A stretch of DNA of 64,000 bases from Haliotis asinina (Eukaryota; Mollusca; Gastropoda; Lepetellida; Haliotidae). The notes under the pieces were generated by a model. The model made no database searches. It was not told where the DNA came from and saw only the letters and a program-made list of their open reading frames with translations. Below, piece after piece: positions 44,590 to 55,303 of the stretch. The stretch lies in NCBI RefSeq assembly GCF_037392515.1, contig NC_090295.1:23166501-23230500 (forward strand). The letters run 5' to 3'. The first letter of the stretch is position 1, and every line of letters begins with the position of its first letter. The translations under genes were made by a program, and so were the position numbers.

Positions 44590-46790
44590 GAAATTTTGGA
44601 TATGACTTGGCTAATGTTACCCTCAAGCTAAAATGGAAGCTTTTCAAACATTGGGCATCGAGAATACAGTTAGGCAGTTTTTTCAACGGCCCTCTAACTT
44701 GCTTGAAAGAAAAGAGAACGTCTGCGGAAAAATACACTCCGACCTCTGAATGCTTCTGGGCTGCTGGTATTTAGATAGAAATGGCAAAGTAACTAATCTG
44801 AACGGAATACACAAAGGAAACTTTTCATCTAGTTTTTTGATAATATGTCACCTCAATCCACTCAATCACGTAGTTACTACTTCAGCTGGGTCTGTTCCCC
44901 TTCATGATTTGGAGATGCCTTTTGTTTTCGCAGATTTGGATAAAGCTCAGACATTAAATGAATACTTTCTATGTTTCAAATGTTAATGACTTTGTGACCT
45001 GTTAGCCATCGCTGTGTTAACAGTATTACAAATGGCATTGTTACCGAAATGAGGTATCTGATATGATTAAGACCTTACCAGCAAACAAATCCAGAGGACC
45101 TCATGGCATTAATATGAAAGCGTTCAAACGATTTGGTACATTTATAGCGGAACCTCTTTGTTGTATGGTATATCACTGAGTGTATATCTTACAATGTTGA
45201 AACCGGTTAGTTACTCATCCTTTCCAACTAATTACATACGTATTCATTTATTATCTATCCTTGGAAAAATCCTTGAAACAATACATGTGCACGAGCACTG
45301 TCATGAACATAAGTAAATTCCAGTCAAGTTTTGCTGCTAATCATTCTACTACATCAACATAAACATTTGTCATAATCTGTGGTCAGTCCTAGAAAATAAT
45401 CACCTTTCCTGCATGCTATTTTTTCTTAATATTTACAGGGCTTGGCACAACGGCATATTGCACAAATTAGAAAATTATGGTGTTTGTGGAAACGTACGTT
45501 GTTAGGTAACTATCTGATAGACGATAGAGCATCTGTTAAGAAAACATTATCAAAATAACTATGTTAGTGTCTGGTTTCCCAACAGTCTGTACTTGTGTTC
45601 CTTGTATATATCAATAATTTACCTGGAAATTTACAAAATATCACAATAATGTTCGCCACATTAATCAGTGTTGCGGGAAAATATGTGAAAAAAACCCAAC
45701 TCTTAACTATGACTTAGCCCAACTGAATAAATGGGCAGAAAAGTGGTTAGTTAAGTTCAAGGTTAGATTTATGTTTTTCAACCATGAAAATTGGCCACTG
45801 GTTCCAGACGTGATCTTCACTAATGAATATTTGGAGTGTGTACATCAACATAAGCGTGTTAGTGTTCACTTACACGAACAATACAGAGTGGCCTCATGTA
45901 ATTGTACCAGAACAGGCCACTAGAATGGTTTCCTCATTATGGGCGCTAAAGTACGTCCAATCCAGAAATATTCTTTCTTTCACTTTATTTCTGTTTTTTT
46001 TTTCTTTTTTCTTTGCACTGGTAAAGTTATCTTTCACACAGGCTACTGTTCGTATACTTAGCACAATGAAAACAAACACGATCCTTGATATTGGATAGGT
46101 TATGTAAATATTTACCAAGATTTATTCCATCAAGCATGTATGAAATGTATGCTGGACGTATCTTAAAATATGCTTTCTGAGGTCTTGGATATCCCGTGGA
46201 TATTTGTGATAAACTTTAAATGGTTCAGCTTGAAGCGGCAAACATTGCAACCGGTCTGCAAATACTCGCTTCAAGAGCTATTTGTACAGTAAAACTGGTT
46301 GGTTACATATATACATTAGACTTCCACACAAGAAACTTTGAACATTTTGCAAAATTGCTAACGTGCAACCTTCTGATTACCTTATAGACGTATTTCCACC
46401 ATCTACTGAAACTATTTCTGAATGCAGTTTGCGCAACAAATCTAATTTGGCTATTCCAAAGATTCAAACCAATTCTACTTTTATATGTGATTGTGCTTTT
46501 TATGGAATAGTCATTCCTCCACATTAAAATGTACCAGTTCATTTCCATTTTTAAGTTTACATTATCTGAAAAATGATAAAATTCCTAGAGAATTCCTGTT
46601 TGGTGAAATTAAAATGAATACTCTACACATTAAGTTAAGATATTCATATAGTTCCAAAAATGCTGATTTTTTGTGTGTCAGTATATCTGAAATTGGAGCT
46701 TGCCATTGTGGTGCTCTTGGGGAAGATGTCAATTATTTCTTTCTGAACTATTCCAAATATATTCTAAATATTCTAAAATATTTTTAGTGA
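44590..46790 (+). pseudogene. Decayed LINE reverse transcriptase (CR1/Rex-like pattern)
   Basis: Plus-strand remnants in order: DLDKAQTLNEYF (linker, 44940), MIKTLPANKSRGPHGINM (RT block 1, 45065), AWHNGILHKLENYGVCGN (block 3, 45440) and LVYINNLPGNLQNITIMFA (blocks 4/5, near 45600-45660). Then LAQLNKWAEKWLVKF (45715), VPDVIFTNEYLECV (45805), MVSSLWALKY (45925) and a C-terminal Cys/His-like CHCGALGEDVNYFFLNYSKY (46700). Many stops and frame changes make this one of the oldest elements in the window. It lies inside the inverted-arm segment. Confidence 0.82.
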
Positions 46791-47043
46791 TGTCCATAAA
46801 TGCATTGTGCTTAGCAAGCCTCTGTTCATTGTCCATTACATATAATATATTATGTTCCATGTCATTGACAAAAGGGGGCTCTATAAGTTGAATAACTTGA
46901 GCCCAATCCCTTTTAATACTGAATGAAGTACATGTATACTAAAACGAACAAACTTATATACATGTAGAAGAAATCTGTTGCGAAAATGTTGTATTTTCAA
47001 ACATGTATAACTCGTCCACAAAGAGACTCTAGTGCGTGAAGTT

Positions 47044-47440
47044 TTACACCAGTTTAGAAGGAGGTCTATACAACCAAGTGGATACTGTTAGATAATGGAG
47101 ACGCTGGACACGATGGTGACAACGTAGCAAGATCCCGACGTCGGGTTTCCTGACTCTCAGACCAGTCTCTTTCAACCTCTTCCGTACAGTTTGACCGGAT
47201 ATCCCCCGAAGTACAGGAACCCTTGCTGCTGTGCACTCACCTGTGGAAGTACGATCATGCAAATGTGGTAACCGGATGTACCGATCTGCCCGTGTTGTAT
47301 CTATTTGGCTGCAACGAGCTGAACCCCGTGATATCTTGCTAAGACTGGTAATCTCCAGCTTGCATTCTTTCAATGACGATGTTCCGTGTCGCCCAGTCAA
47401 GACGTGGCGTAGTCATTTGACCTTGAAATCCCTTCAAAAT
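47044..47440 (-). pseudogene. Tc1-like transposase N-terminal fragment
   Basis: The minus strand reads DTTRADRYIRLPHLHDRTST, then GISGQTVRKRLKETGLRVRK and GILLRCHHRVQRLHYL. This is the second helix-turn-helix and linker of Tc1-family transposases (typical TTARxDRxI...ISxQTVRNRL...RRP). The catalytic DDE part is absent. Confidence 0.8.
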
Positions 47441-48140
47441 GAATGCCAATAGCCAAAAGTAATCTGGCTTTTTATTGCCAGATAATGCATGCTCTTTGCT
47501 GTACCGTTACAAATGGCAGGTGATTTCTGTTCCGTTGTGGCGATGCCTCTTCAATCAGTGTCAGAAAACTCATCAAAATCAACATTTTCGGGTAAATCGA
47601 TCTGTTACTTGTGCAGTTGTGTAAAATCATGATATCAGCCCCTTTGTTACATATTTTGACGATTGTTTGAGCACAATAGGTAATTAATAGATTTTTTAAA
47701 AAAATACAAATCTCCTATGCGTTGTTTTCGGGAGAGTATATTTATGACCCACATTTCCGAAACTTTTCTAAAAAGGTGCTGGCAACAGATTTTTAACGAG
47801 CTTCACCCTTCAAGTCTGAAAACCTATTACGGTGTCAACTTACTTTGTAAACCTTATAGAAAGAAGTTTGACTTTATTTTGCTAACGAGCACATATGACT
47901 GATTCCTTGAACAATATGATACAATTCAATAGCATGCCTAAATGTTATTTGAAATGCATCAATCAATTACAACATCTGTGTGGACAGACTGACTGCCATA
48001 TGACAAGGAATAACCGGGCCCCAGCGATTCATATCCTTAGCAAAGGTAACAGAAAATTCACTCTCATAAAATACTAATAAAATAAGTCATCAGTTTAACT
48101 GGTGTTGGTAAATCTTGCCAATACAGACTGGTATTAAATT
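47441..48140. other. No recognisable feature
   Basis: Interior of the inverted-arm segment, AT-rich. Open frames at 47717-48077 are short and unmatched. Confidence 0.45.
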
Positions 48141-48350
48141 TGATACAATGCATAGAAAGACAAACGCGCGTAATTACGAGTGATTAAAACTGTTACTACA
48201 ATTTTGCAATTATTACATTTTACCGCAGCCTAAACTTACAATTTACGTCAAATTTTATTACAATTCGCGTTTAATGAGTTTACTTCAATTCTTATTACAG
48301 TTTACGTTTTTATCACTATTTACATCAAATTTATTACAATTTGCTGCAAA

Positions 48351-48563
48351 GGACTTTACTGAGAGATTAGTGCTAACATGGGCAATGCGACTATTTTCAA
48401 AGTCAACTTTACTGAGAGATTGGTGCAAACGTGAGCAATGCGACTATTTTCAAAGTCAACTTTACTGAGAGATTGGTGCAAACGTGAGCAATGCGACTAT
48501 TTTCAAAGTCAACTTTACTGAGAGATTGGTGCAAACGTGAGCAATGCGACTATTTTCAAAGTC
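48351..48563 (+). repeat. 53-bp tandem repeat, four units
   Basis: Unit: ACTTTACTGAGAGATTGGTG, CAAACGTGAGCAATGCGACT, ATTTTCAAAGTCA. The last three units are practically identical, the first has five changes. It begins exactly where the right inverted arm ends and leads into the dispersed repeat 48553-48647. Confidence 0.95.
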
Positions 48564-48647
48564 GAAATCGACTTATTTGGAACAGACTATGGCTTTATGT
48601 AAATTTGTGTGCGGTGATATTGTATTATAAAGGGCATTTTATAAATG
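48553..48647 (+). repeat. Dispersed repeat shared with RANGRF intron 4
   Basis: Homologous to 38469-38558 (TTATTTGGAACAGAC, 'tggctttatg', 'ggtgatattgtattataa'). The 53-bp array has expanded at its left edge, using the word TTTCAAAGTC. Confidence 0.75.
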
Positions 48648-49098
48648 TCAATTAAATTAGACTTACCTTATAAACGATAGTTGTCGTAAAAAATAATACC
48701 TTTCATGCTGACAGTATGAAGGAAGTACCTACTACCATGAAGTCTATCATTCTAGAAACAGGTAGGAGGGATCGTCTCAAAAGCAGAACCAGAACGGCTG
48801 TCACAGACGATGGAGGGACAGGGATATCAGCTAAGATATGATTATCCTTTAGGTGAATTAAAATGGGTTAATACACGGCGTATTGTAACAATTTACAAAT
48901 AATACACAGTCATGTCAATCTCCGGGTGATCATTCCACCTGTACAGTGAGACATTTAAAACAATGCTTTTCAATGGGTATCAAGTATCATACTCTTTTGA
49001 ATATCTTAACATAAACTTGAAAGACACGTAAGATTTTATCAATAGATAAGACACTCAACACTCAAAAAGCAGAAAATATCTTTGAGATGACCCTTGAG
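48648..49098. other. No recognisable feature
   Basis: AT-rich sequence between the dispersed repeat and the SINE fragment, without a coding or repeat signal that I can support. Confidence 0.4.
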
Positions 49099-49207
49099 TG
49101 GTCGGTGCATGCATTTCACAGATCGACGTTCATGCTGTTGATCACTCGATTTTCTGGTCTGTACTCGATTATTTAGAGACCGTGCGGCGTAAAACTAAAC
49201 TCACTCC
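49099..49207 (+). mobile_element. SINE family A 3' half
   Basis: CACAGATCGACGTTCATGC, TTGATCACTCGATTTTCTGG and the tail GTGCGGCGTAAAACTAAAC; about 25 bp before the tail are deleted. Confidence 0.83.
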
Positions 49208-49711
49208 ACCAATCATACAGACTTCACATTAAATTTACAAGATGTACACATATACATTGTACAGCTATAGGTTTAGGTGCTAACCACATAGGCTGGAGTT
49301 TTCTTATGTATTTGTACAGGTAATCATAGCTTGTACTGAATCACTCTTGTGGGTTGGACTGGCTTTATGCAAGATACTGTCACTTTTACGCTTTTTTAAT
49401 TATTTGCTCCATTGTTTCTTAAAAATGAATTAAAATTTGTCTTTTTTTTTACAGCTGCCTATCCGAAACGCTGCATACAGGAAGCACGGTAGTGTTTATT
49501 GTGCTTTCCAACAACTAACAAGACCAGTTTTTGCCATTTCCGAATTTTTCATTTCATCCACAATCTGTGAAAATTTGGCAACAAAACATTTGTGTATGAA
49601 AACCTTGACACACTGACAAAAATTCATAATTCGATTGTTTTCTGGGTTTTTTTTGTTTTGGTACTTTTTAAAAAACAATTTAAAAGAACAAAACTGGCTC
49701 TCATTGTGAAT
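49208..49711. other. No recognisable feature
   Basis: AT-rich, with a T run followed by an AG near 49455 that resembles an acceptor, but no coding continuation. Confidence 0.4.
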
Positions 49712-49720
49712 GCTGACGGA

Positions 49721-50767
49721 TCCTGATGGGAGCAAGACAATTCCCACCCGGACAAATGTCAGCTGGACAATTCAAACCTAGGGCAATTCCCACCCTGTTA
49801 TTTTCACCATAATACCCACCATACCACATGAAGTACAGGGAAGTGTTTTCCCGAGTGAAGGACCTGTGGGATTGTACTCATGTTTCGTTCTTGCTGGACT
49901 ACGAGAGAGCCATCTGGAATGCAGCTGTGACAGAGTTTCCGAATGTTGACATCAAGGGATGTTTTACCATTTGTGCCAGAATGTCTACAGACGGATACAG
50001 AGTTCAGGTCTGCAAGCAGAGTATTCAACATCAACTGAACTCCAAACTCGGTCAAGAATGATTCCAGCCTTAGCGTTCATTACAGCAGACGAGGTTGTGG
50101 ACGCCTTTGAGGCGCTGACAGAGCATCTGCCTGAAGGACTACAGCCTGTCTTCGACTACATTGAAGACACCTACATCGGCCGTCCACAACGCCGAGGTCG
50201 ACGCCCTCCAATGTTTCCCATTGGATCCTGGAACTAATAACCATCTGGAGGTATGGCATCGCCGCCTGTTGACCAACATGTCAGTCTGTCACCCCTCCAT
50301 CTGGAGGTTATTGGATGTTCTCAGGCGAGAGCAGGCCCTCAACAACCAGGTCATAACCCAGATGCTATCTGGCTTGAACATTGCCCGATCAAAGAAACAG
50401 TATCGCGACTGCCAGCAGTGTCTGCAGTCAATCGCCACAGACTACTCTAACAGTGTCTAGACTTCTTACGAAGTGTGGCCCACAATATTAGAATGTAGAG
50501 AACTTGAGGTCACGCTATATGCAAACACGGCAATATCATGGCAAACATAATATCAGTTTGTCAAGAAGAAGGCAATAGTTCACGTTTGTTTTATATGGAA
50601 TATTGTTATATGGTACATATGTTAAAATAAATAAATGTTGAAACTGAACTATGTTCTTCATGCTACTTTTATTTTGGGGTGGGGATTGTCCGGGTGGGAA
50701 TTGTCCTAGGTGGGAATTGCCCTAGGTGGGACTTGTCCGGAGGCGAATTGTCCTAGAACCATCCTGA
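49721..50767 (+). mobile_element. MULE-type DNA transposon, short derivative
   Basis: Both ends carry inverted, repeated words: left TCCTGATGGGAGCAAGACAA then TTCCCACCCGGACAA; right, read inward, TCAGGATGGTTCTAGGACAA and several further GGACAATTCCCACC-type words. The 9-bp sequence GCTGACGGA occurs just outside the left end (49712-49720) and again at 50773-50781, five bases beyond the right end. MULEs make target duplications of about 9 bp. At about 1.05 kb it encodes only the C-terminal half of a transposase. Confidence 0.78.
49827..50460 (+). pseudogene. MULE transposase, C-terminal half, broken
   Basis: In three frames it reads HVSFLLDYERAIWNAAVTEF and PNVDIKGCF, then HLCQNVYRRIQSSGLQAEY and FITADEVVDAFEALTEHLPE and YIEDTYIGR, then TNNHLEVWHRRLLTNMSV and HPSIWRLLDVLRREQALNNQ, ending at TAG 50458-50460. 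The DYE and NNHLEVWH motifs supply the second Asp and final Glu of the MULE DDE triad. The first Asp and the DNA-binding N-terminus are deleted. Frame changes lie near 49970 and 50225. Known function of the family: cut-and-paste transposition; this copy is dead. Confidence 0.85.
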
Positions 50768-50781
50768 TATAAGCTGACGGA

Positions 50782-51965
50782 ATATGGAAATGTCGTCACG
50801 CGGTTGAACTTATCAATGTTGACTTGCTGAGTAGTTAGTGTTTGATAGTTTGATTTCTCTGGGAACAATTGACAGTTATATTTTATCAGTATCGTCTGCA
50901 TGGTATATGTCGAGTCCATAAAACGGAGACGGAAATGTAGGTCAATTCAAAGTTAAGAGATTGAGTGGTGGCATTATGGATATGTATAGATATATTAAAT
51001 TCTGACTTTTTATGGACTGAACTGTGATGTCATAGATTCACAACATAGCTAGGATGATTTTCATTCAGTTCTGATCATTTATGAAAATTCATGTCAACAA
51101 AGTAATGGTCACGTGACATCCCCCGAAGTGTTTGGTCCTTGTCTTCCGAGGGATTTGTGTTTGTAAACGTCTGCAATGTAAAATAATAAAAGTGATTTTA
51201 ACTCTTGTAGCCTATCGCTTTTGTGATGTATCAATCTGTGAAATACTACGGAAGTGCAAGTCAAACTGTCTGCGCATGCGATACAGCCAGGTGTTGGCGA
51301 TAACTGGTCGCTGCCTAGTACTACTGTTTTGGCAGTTTAGCATATTGATATACACTTGTAAATGATCTTTCAGGTTAAAAAGAAAACGGCTCTCATTTTA
51401 GTTTGGAAAATGGAAAGCGATGCTCAAATTCAACAACGGCGAGTTAAAATATGGCCAATCGGCATGATTTCAACTACAGTGCGTACTTAGTGCGTAACAG
51501 ACCACACATCTGGAAATGTTACATACCTATCGACAAAGGACAGTGATTCAACTTGACTATCACAGACTTAAAATTAACATGATATCATAAACCGAAAATG
51601 AAATATAAGATCAATCACTCACCTGTTTGGTTTTCCTTCATTGTCTCATCCAAATGTCATCTCACAAGCCACCAAATGTGAGAGTTAACCAAAATAGCTG
51701 CCGATGGGTGCACAAAACGACCACCGTGGACAGATTTGCACAAGCTGCACGGACGGCCATATTCGGCCCCGATTGGCCAGTTGTGTCACGTGAAGAGGTC
51801 CATGCCATCGCAAGATTTGGGAGGGTGGGTGAGTGAGACGAGACCAAGTCCTTTTCAAATGCAAAGTTTAAAGTTTCTTAAAAATTAATACACACTTCTT
51901 CATTACAGTACTCTTATTTACAAATATTAACACCAACTTAATGGAAACAACAGGAAATTGATACA
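50782..51965. other. No firm feature
   Basis: Open frames at 51132-51365 and 51627-51836 lack family resemblance. A mildly GC-rich patch at 51680-51800 may be a short exon or promoter region, but I cannot support it. Confidence 0.4.
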
Positions 51966-52126
51966 GTGGGTGAATATGGTTTTACGCCGCGTTTAGCAAT
52001 ATTCCAGCAATATCACCTCAGGGGACACCAGAAATGGGCTTCACACATTGTACCTATGTGGGGAATCGAACCCGGGTGTTAAGCGTGACAAGTCTAAGGT
52101 TAAACAATAAGACTACCCCACCGCCC
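51966..52126 (-). mobile_element. SINE family B copy
   Basis: GTGGGTGAATATGGTTTTAC, 'gggctt cacacattgtacc', GAATCGAACCCGGG (B box complement), 'gactaccccaccgccc'. Confidence 0.9.
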
Positions 52127-52342
52127 TCTGATGTAGTCCAGTGCGCACGATTCGTGCAACACCTGCCCCCTCCTCTTGACATGCCAGTTGCATTGGTCAG
52201 TGTTGGGTCTAGTAAACCTCTGGTCACACATCATGGTATCTGGTCACATGGATCTGCAGCTGGCAGCCCTGTGGCCAATAGGCTATAAAGCGTTTTCTTT
52301 TCACGCCAAGTTCGATTCTTCATATGTTTGTCTTTTAACAGG

Positions 52343-52468
52343 AGTTTATTTTTACGCAGCACTCGGCAATATTCTAGCTGTATCACGTCGGCCTTACCAT
52401 CAAATCCTGTTAGTCACCTCTTACAAAAAGCCGGATTGCTGAGGACGAATCCCGGAACTTCACGGGTT
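52343..52468 (-). mobile_element. SINE family A copy with large internal deletion
   Basis: The tail TTTTTACGCAGCACTCGGC is joined directly to the head half ('atcaaatcctgttagtcacc' to ACTTCACGGGTTCC); the middle is missing. Confidence 0.83.
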
Positions 52469-52662
52469 CCTAACATGTGTATTAGGTCCTATCTGATGTT
52501 CCTTGTCGTGGTTCTGGAACATTGCTGAAAGTGGCGCAGTGCCACACTTGTTCATCCTTTCTGAATGCAGTGTAGCTCTTTTTTAAAACACCGTTCCACA
52601 TACGTTAGTGTTCATATCGCGTCAGATATTAGTCCAGTTTATCCGCAGCAAAATGTTTCTGA

Positions 52663-52807
52663 GTGAGTTTAGTTTTACGCCGCTTTTAGCAATATTCCAG
52701 CAATATCACGGCGGGGGACACCAGAAAATGGGCTTCACACATTGCACCTATGTGAGGAATCGAACCCGGGTCGTCGCTTTAACCACTAGGCTACCCTCAC
52801 CGCCCCA
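52663..52807 (-). mobile_element. SINE family B copy with exact target duplication
   Basis: It is flanked by the 13-bp direct repeat AAAATGTTTCTGA (52650-52662 and 52808-52820). It reads GTGAGTTTAGTTTTACGCC, GGGGGACACCAGAAAATGG, GAATCGAACCCGGG and 'taaccactaggctaccc'. This is the best-bordered family B copy and probably one of the youngest. Confidence 0.94.
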
Positions 52808-53114
52808 AAAATGTTTCTGACACAGGATGATAATAATATACCGAGCTGACGCTGCAATCTGGAGAACAGTCGATTGTAGACCACACCACCCGGTGACTGA
52901 CGTGATATCGATTAACACAGCACGGATACGATAACATGCATCAACTACGTCGAGTTTGAACACACGGCCCCGCCAGATACCTTTTTACGACAACCAAGAG
53001 TTGCCGAAGACCAATTCTAACAAAACTTCAAAAGACAAGAAGTCTTTTCACCAGGGAAAACCACTGGCCCTCGTGTCTTTGCGAGCATTAAATATTTTAC
53101 AACAATTTGATTTC

Positions 53115-53201
53115 TTAGATGACCCCGACTTGAAATGCTTTGCAAAACAATACATCATAACGTATTTTACTGTGAATATTTTCGAGTCGGGGGTCATCTA
53201 A
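53115..53201. repeat. 87-bp hairpin with 17-bp terminal inverted repeats
   Basis: The left end TTAGATGACCCCGACTTG and right end, read inward, TTAGATGACCCCCGACTCG match except for one extra C and one base. The loop is AT-rich. It resembles a minimal MITE or a stem-loop RNA locus; nothing decides between them. Confidence 0.75.
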
Positions 53202-53386
53202 AAAGAGCATATATTTTTTAACCTGTAATCTTTGCAAAGACACGATGACCTGTGGTGAAAGATACTTCAAGCAACTATACATTAGGCGGTTACAAGTAAT
53301 GGTAGCGGTTTGGGACATTTATAAATGTTGAGTAGTGCAACAACACCTGCTGTACTGTAACCTAGAACGTTGGTTTGTTTGTCGTC

Positions 53387-53507
53387 GCTGCACTCAGCAA
53401 TATTCCAGTTATCTGTCAGCGGTCTGTAAATAATGGAGTCTAGACCAGACAGTGGTCAACAGCATGAGCATCAATCTATACAATTGGGATATGGTGATAT
53501 GTGTCTT
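53387..53507 (-). mobile_element. SINE family A fragment
   Basis: GCTGCACTCAGCAATATTCC, GCGGTCTGTAAATAATGG, 'caacagcatgagcatcaatc' to GGTGATATGTGTC. The head half is absent. Confidence 0.87.
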
Positions 53508-54647
53508 ATGTTTGCTAAAACTTTAATTACACAGATGGTGGTACTTTTTAACATACGTTGCCGTCTACATAATCTTGATATAGGTATGGCTTGGGCGTAC
53601 ACTGTCCGTTCAAGTTTAACATCCGATCAGTCACATACTCGTGACATCAGTCTCTAGAGGCTGTGGCCCCGCCTCGTACATTTACAGAACACCTTAATCA
53701 ATAGAAAATTAACTTAAATTAAAGTGTAGGTAATTAGATCACTCGCCATTCTCGCTGTTTAAGAGCGAGTGTGTTATTGAGTGAGTGGTTAGGTTTTAAA
53801 GCCACTTTGAACAATGTTCAAGTTTACGACGTGTCCTAACGCGCACGTAAAATTCCCAAAAGCGCCAGCGCAACATATAGGTACAACCAAGTCGAGTCTC
53901 AACTACAACAGGCCATGACATAAAATATTCTAACGTATGGGTATTCAAGGACAGCCACATGACTGAATCACTACATGGACACATGTATGTAGTACTAGTA
54001 CTATGTACATACCAAACAGTAAGGTCATGTTAGATAGCGTGCTCATCTGCCACTAGTCTGCACAAAAGATACTTCATGACTGATTGAGTCACACGGAAGT
54101 GTTTCCCATGCCGACTTTGTGTGCATGGGTGCCTTGATCTTTTCGAGAAGTGAAAAAAGACACAAACGCGGCTCTTGGTCAATCAAACCAGTGATTAATA
54201 CTATGAGCATCGAACTTCGCTGAAGGAGTACGATGATCAGTAATAAATCCGGTTATCGATGGTTAACAATGTCGCCGGATCCGGTTTCAGAAAGAGGTCG
54301 CAATGCCCCATTATTCCCGAGTGTGGAAAGGTACAGGCGTCATTGGTACGGTTGTCTTATCGCTTAGATTAAAATGGGGCTCGAGTGGGTGACGGAAATG
54401 ACACGAGAATTCGATGCATACATCACGTTTCAAACACATGTACAGATCGTGACACTCATCCATTGATGCGACATGGCGTACAGTGCAATCACAAACATTC
54501 CAACAATGCCACAGTGACATAATACAATATTTCAGCAGTAGTCCAAAGTGGTCGACGGCAAGAAAACCAAACACAAGGCCAGGTACGGAGACAAATATTG
54601 TATTCATCCAATCGTCCTCGTGTTTGTTTGCTGTTTATTCCACAATC
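53508..54647. other. Non-coding, with small SINE scraps
   Basis: A family B tail-like scrap (GAGTGAGTGGTTAGGTTTTA) lies near 53778 and a family A scrap ('gtgattaatactatgagcatcg') near 54192. Nothing else supported. Confidence 0.4.
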
Positions 54648-54811
54648 ATCAATATTCCAACTATATGGCGGCGGTCTCTAGATAATCGAGTCTGGGCCAG
54701 ACAATCCAGTGATCTACGCTACTTGGATACGATGACGTATGTCAACCAAGTCAGCGGACCTGAGCATCCGATCCCATCTGTTGCCTTTAACGACAGGCAT
54801 GGGTTGCCCAA
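54648..54811 (-). mobile_element. SINE family A copy
   Basis: CAATATTCCAACTATATGGC, 'gataatcgagtctgggccag', GTCAACCAAGTCAGCGGACC to GACAGGCATGGGTTGCCC. Confidence 0.88.
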
Positions 54812-54976
54812 GTCCAATTGTAAGGTTTTTTCGTTGTGAGTATCCCCATCCGGTGATCTTTTCAAGCCTCGGTGTTGAGGATCAGAATCCAAATATCGAT
54901 GATATGCATCTCTTAAAGATATTCCTGGGCAATTACTTCAAGGAAGCAACGCTGGGAATATGTTGCTGCAACAGCT

Positions 54977-54982
54977 TTTATT
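54977..54982 (-). other. Possible poly(A) signal of CDA
   Basis: AATAAA on the minus strand, about 320 bp after the cytidine deaminase stop and before the next SINE. It is the nearest such hexamer I noticed. Confidence 0.4.
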
Positions 54983-55303
54983 TTCAAAATTCAAAAACAC
55001 TTCAATTCAGTATCAAAATCCAAAACGTTTATCGGTAGATAATTATTATATTACTTGTTCCGATATTTGTTTTGCAACTGAATTGTTGCAACATGTGTTC
55101 CTGGTATCTGTGAAAACGCGTCTGTAGTCGATGATGGCGCACCCCGCCGAAATCAGTCACATGTAGAAAATGGCCATATCACAAGCAATAGGTGAGACCG
55201 TTGTGTGAATAAGCTACATTTGGAATACACCCTGTGTGCATATGGTACTGAAGTACAATGTTTCGAGATGAAACACGGTCGATATATTCAGAGTAACTAA
55301 GAA

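Larger units (their letters stand above)
43559..48350. mobile_element. Candidate 4.8-kb element bounded by inverted arms of about 200 bp
   Basis: The left arm 43559-43744 and right arm 48141-48350 are inverted copies. Each carries several short direct repeats of the word GTAAATTGTAATAA, then GCGGTAAAATGTAATAA, TTTAATCACTCGTAA and 'tttctatgcattt'. Such repeated words near the ends suggest transposase-binding sites. Inside lie two SINEs, a decayed LINE on the plus strand and a Tc1-like fragment, but no transposase I can tie to the arms. It could be a composite non-autonomous element, or two separate inverted insertions of one small repeat. No clear target duplication was found. Confidence 0.5.

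Noticed and set aside
49440-49500. Acceptor-like T run with ACAG
   Set aside because: No coding sequence of any recognisable kind follows.
51132-51365. 77-codon open frame
   Set aside because: Hydrophobic and Cys-rich by composition only; no family or splice support.
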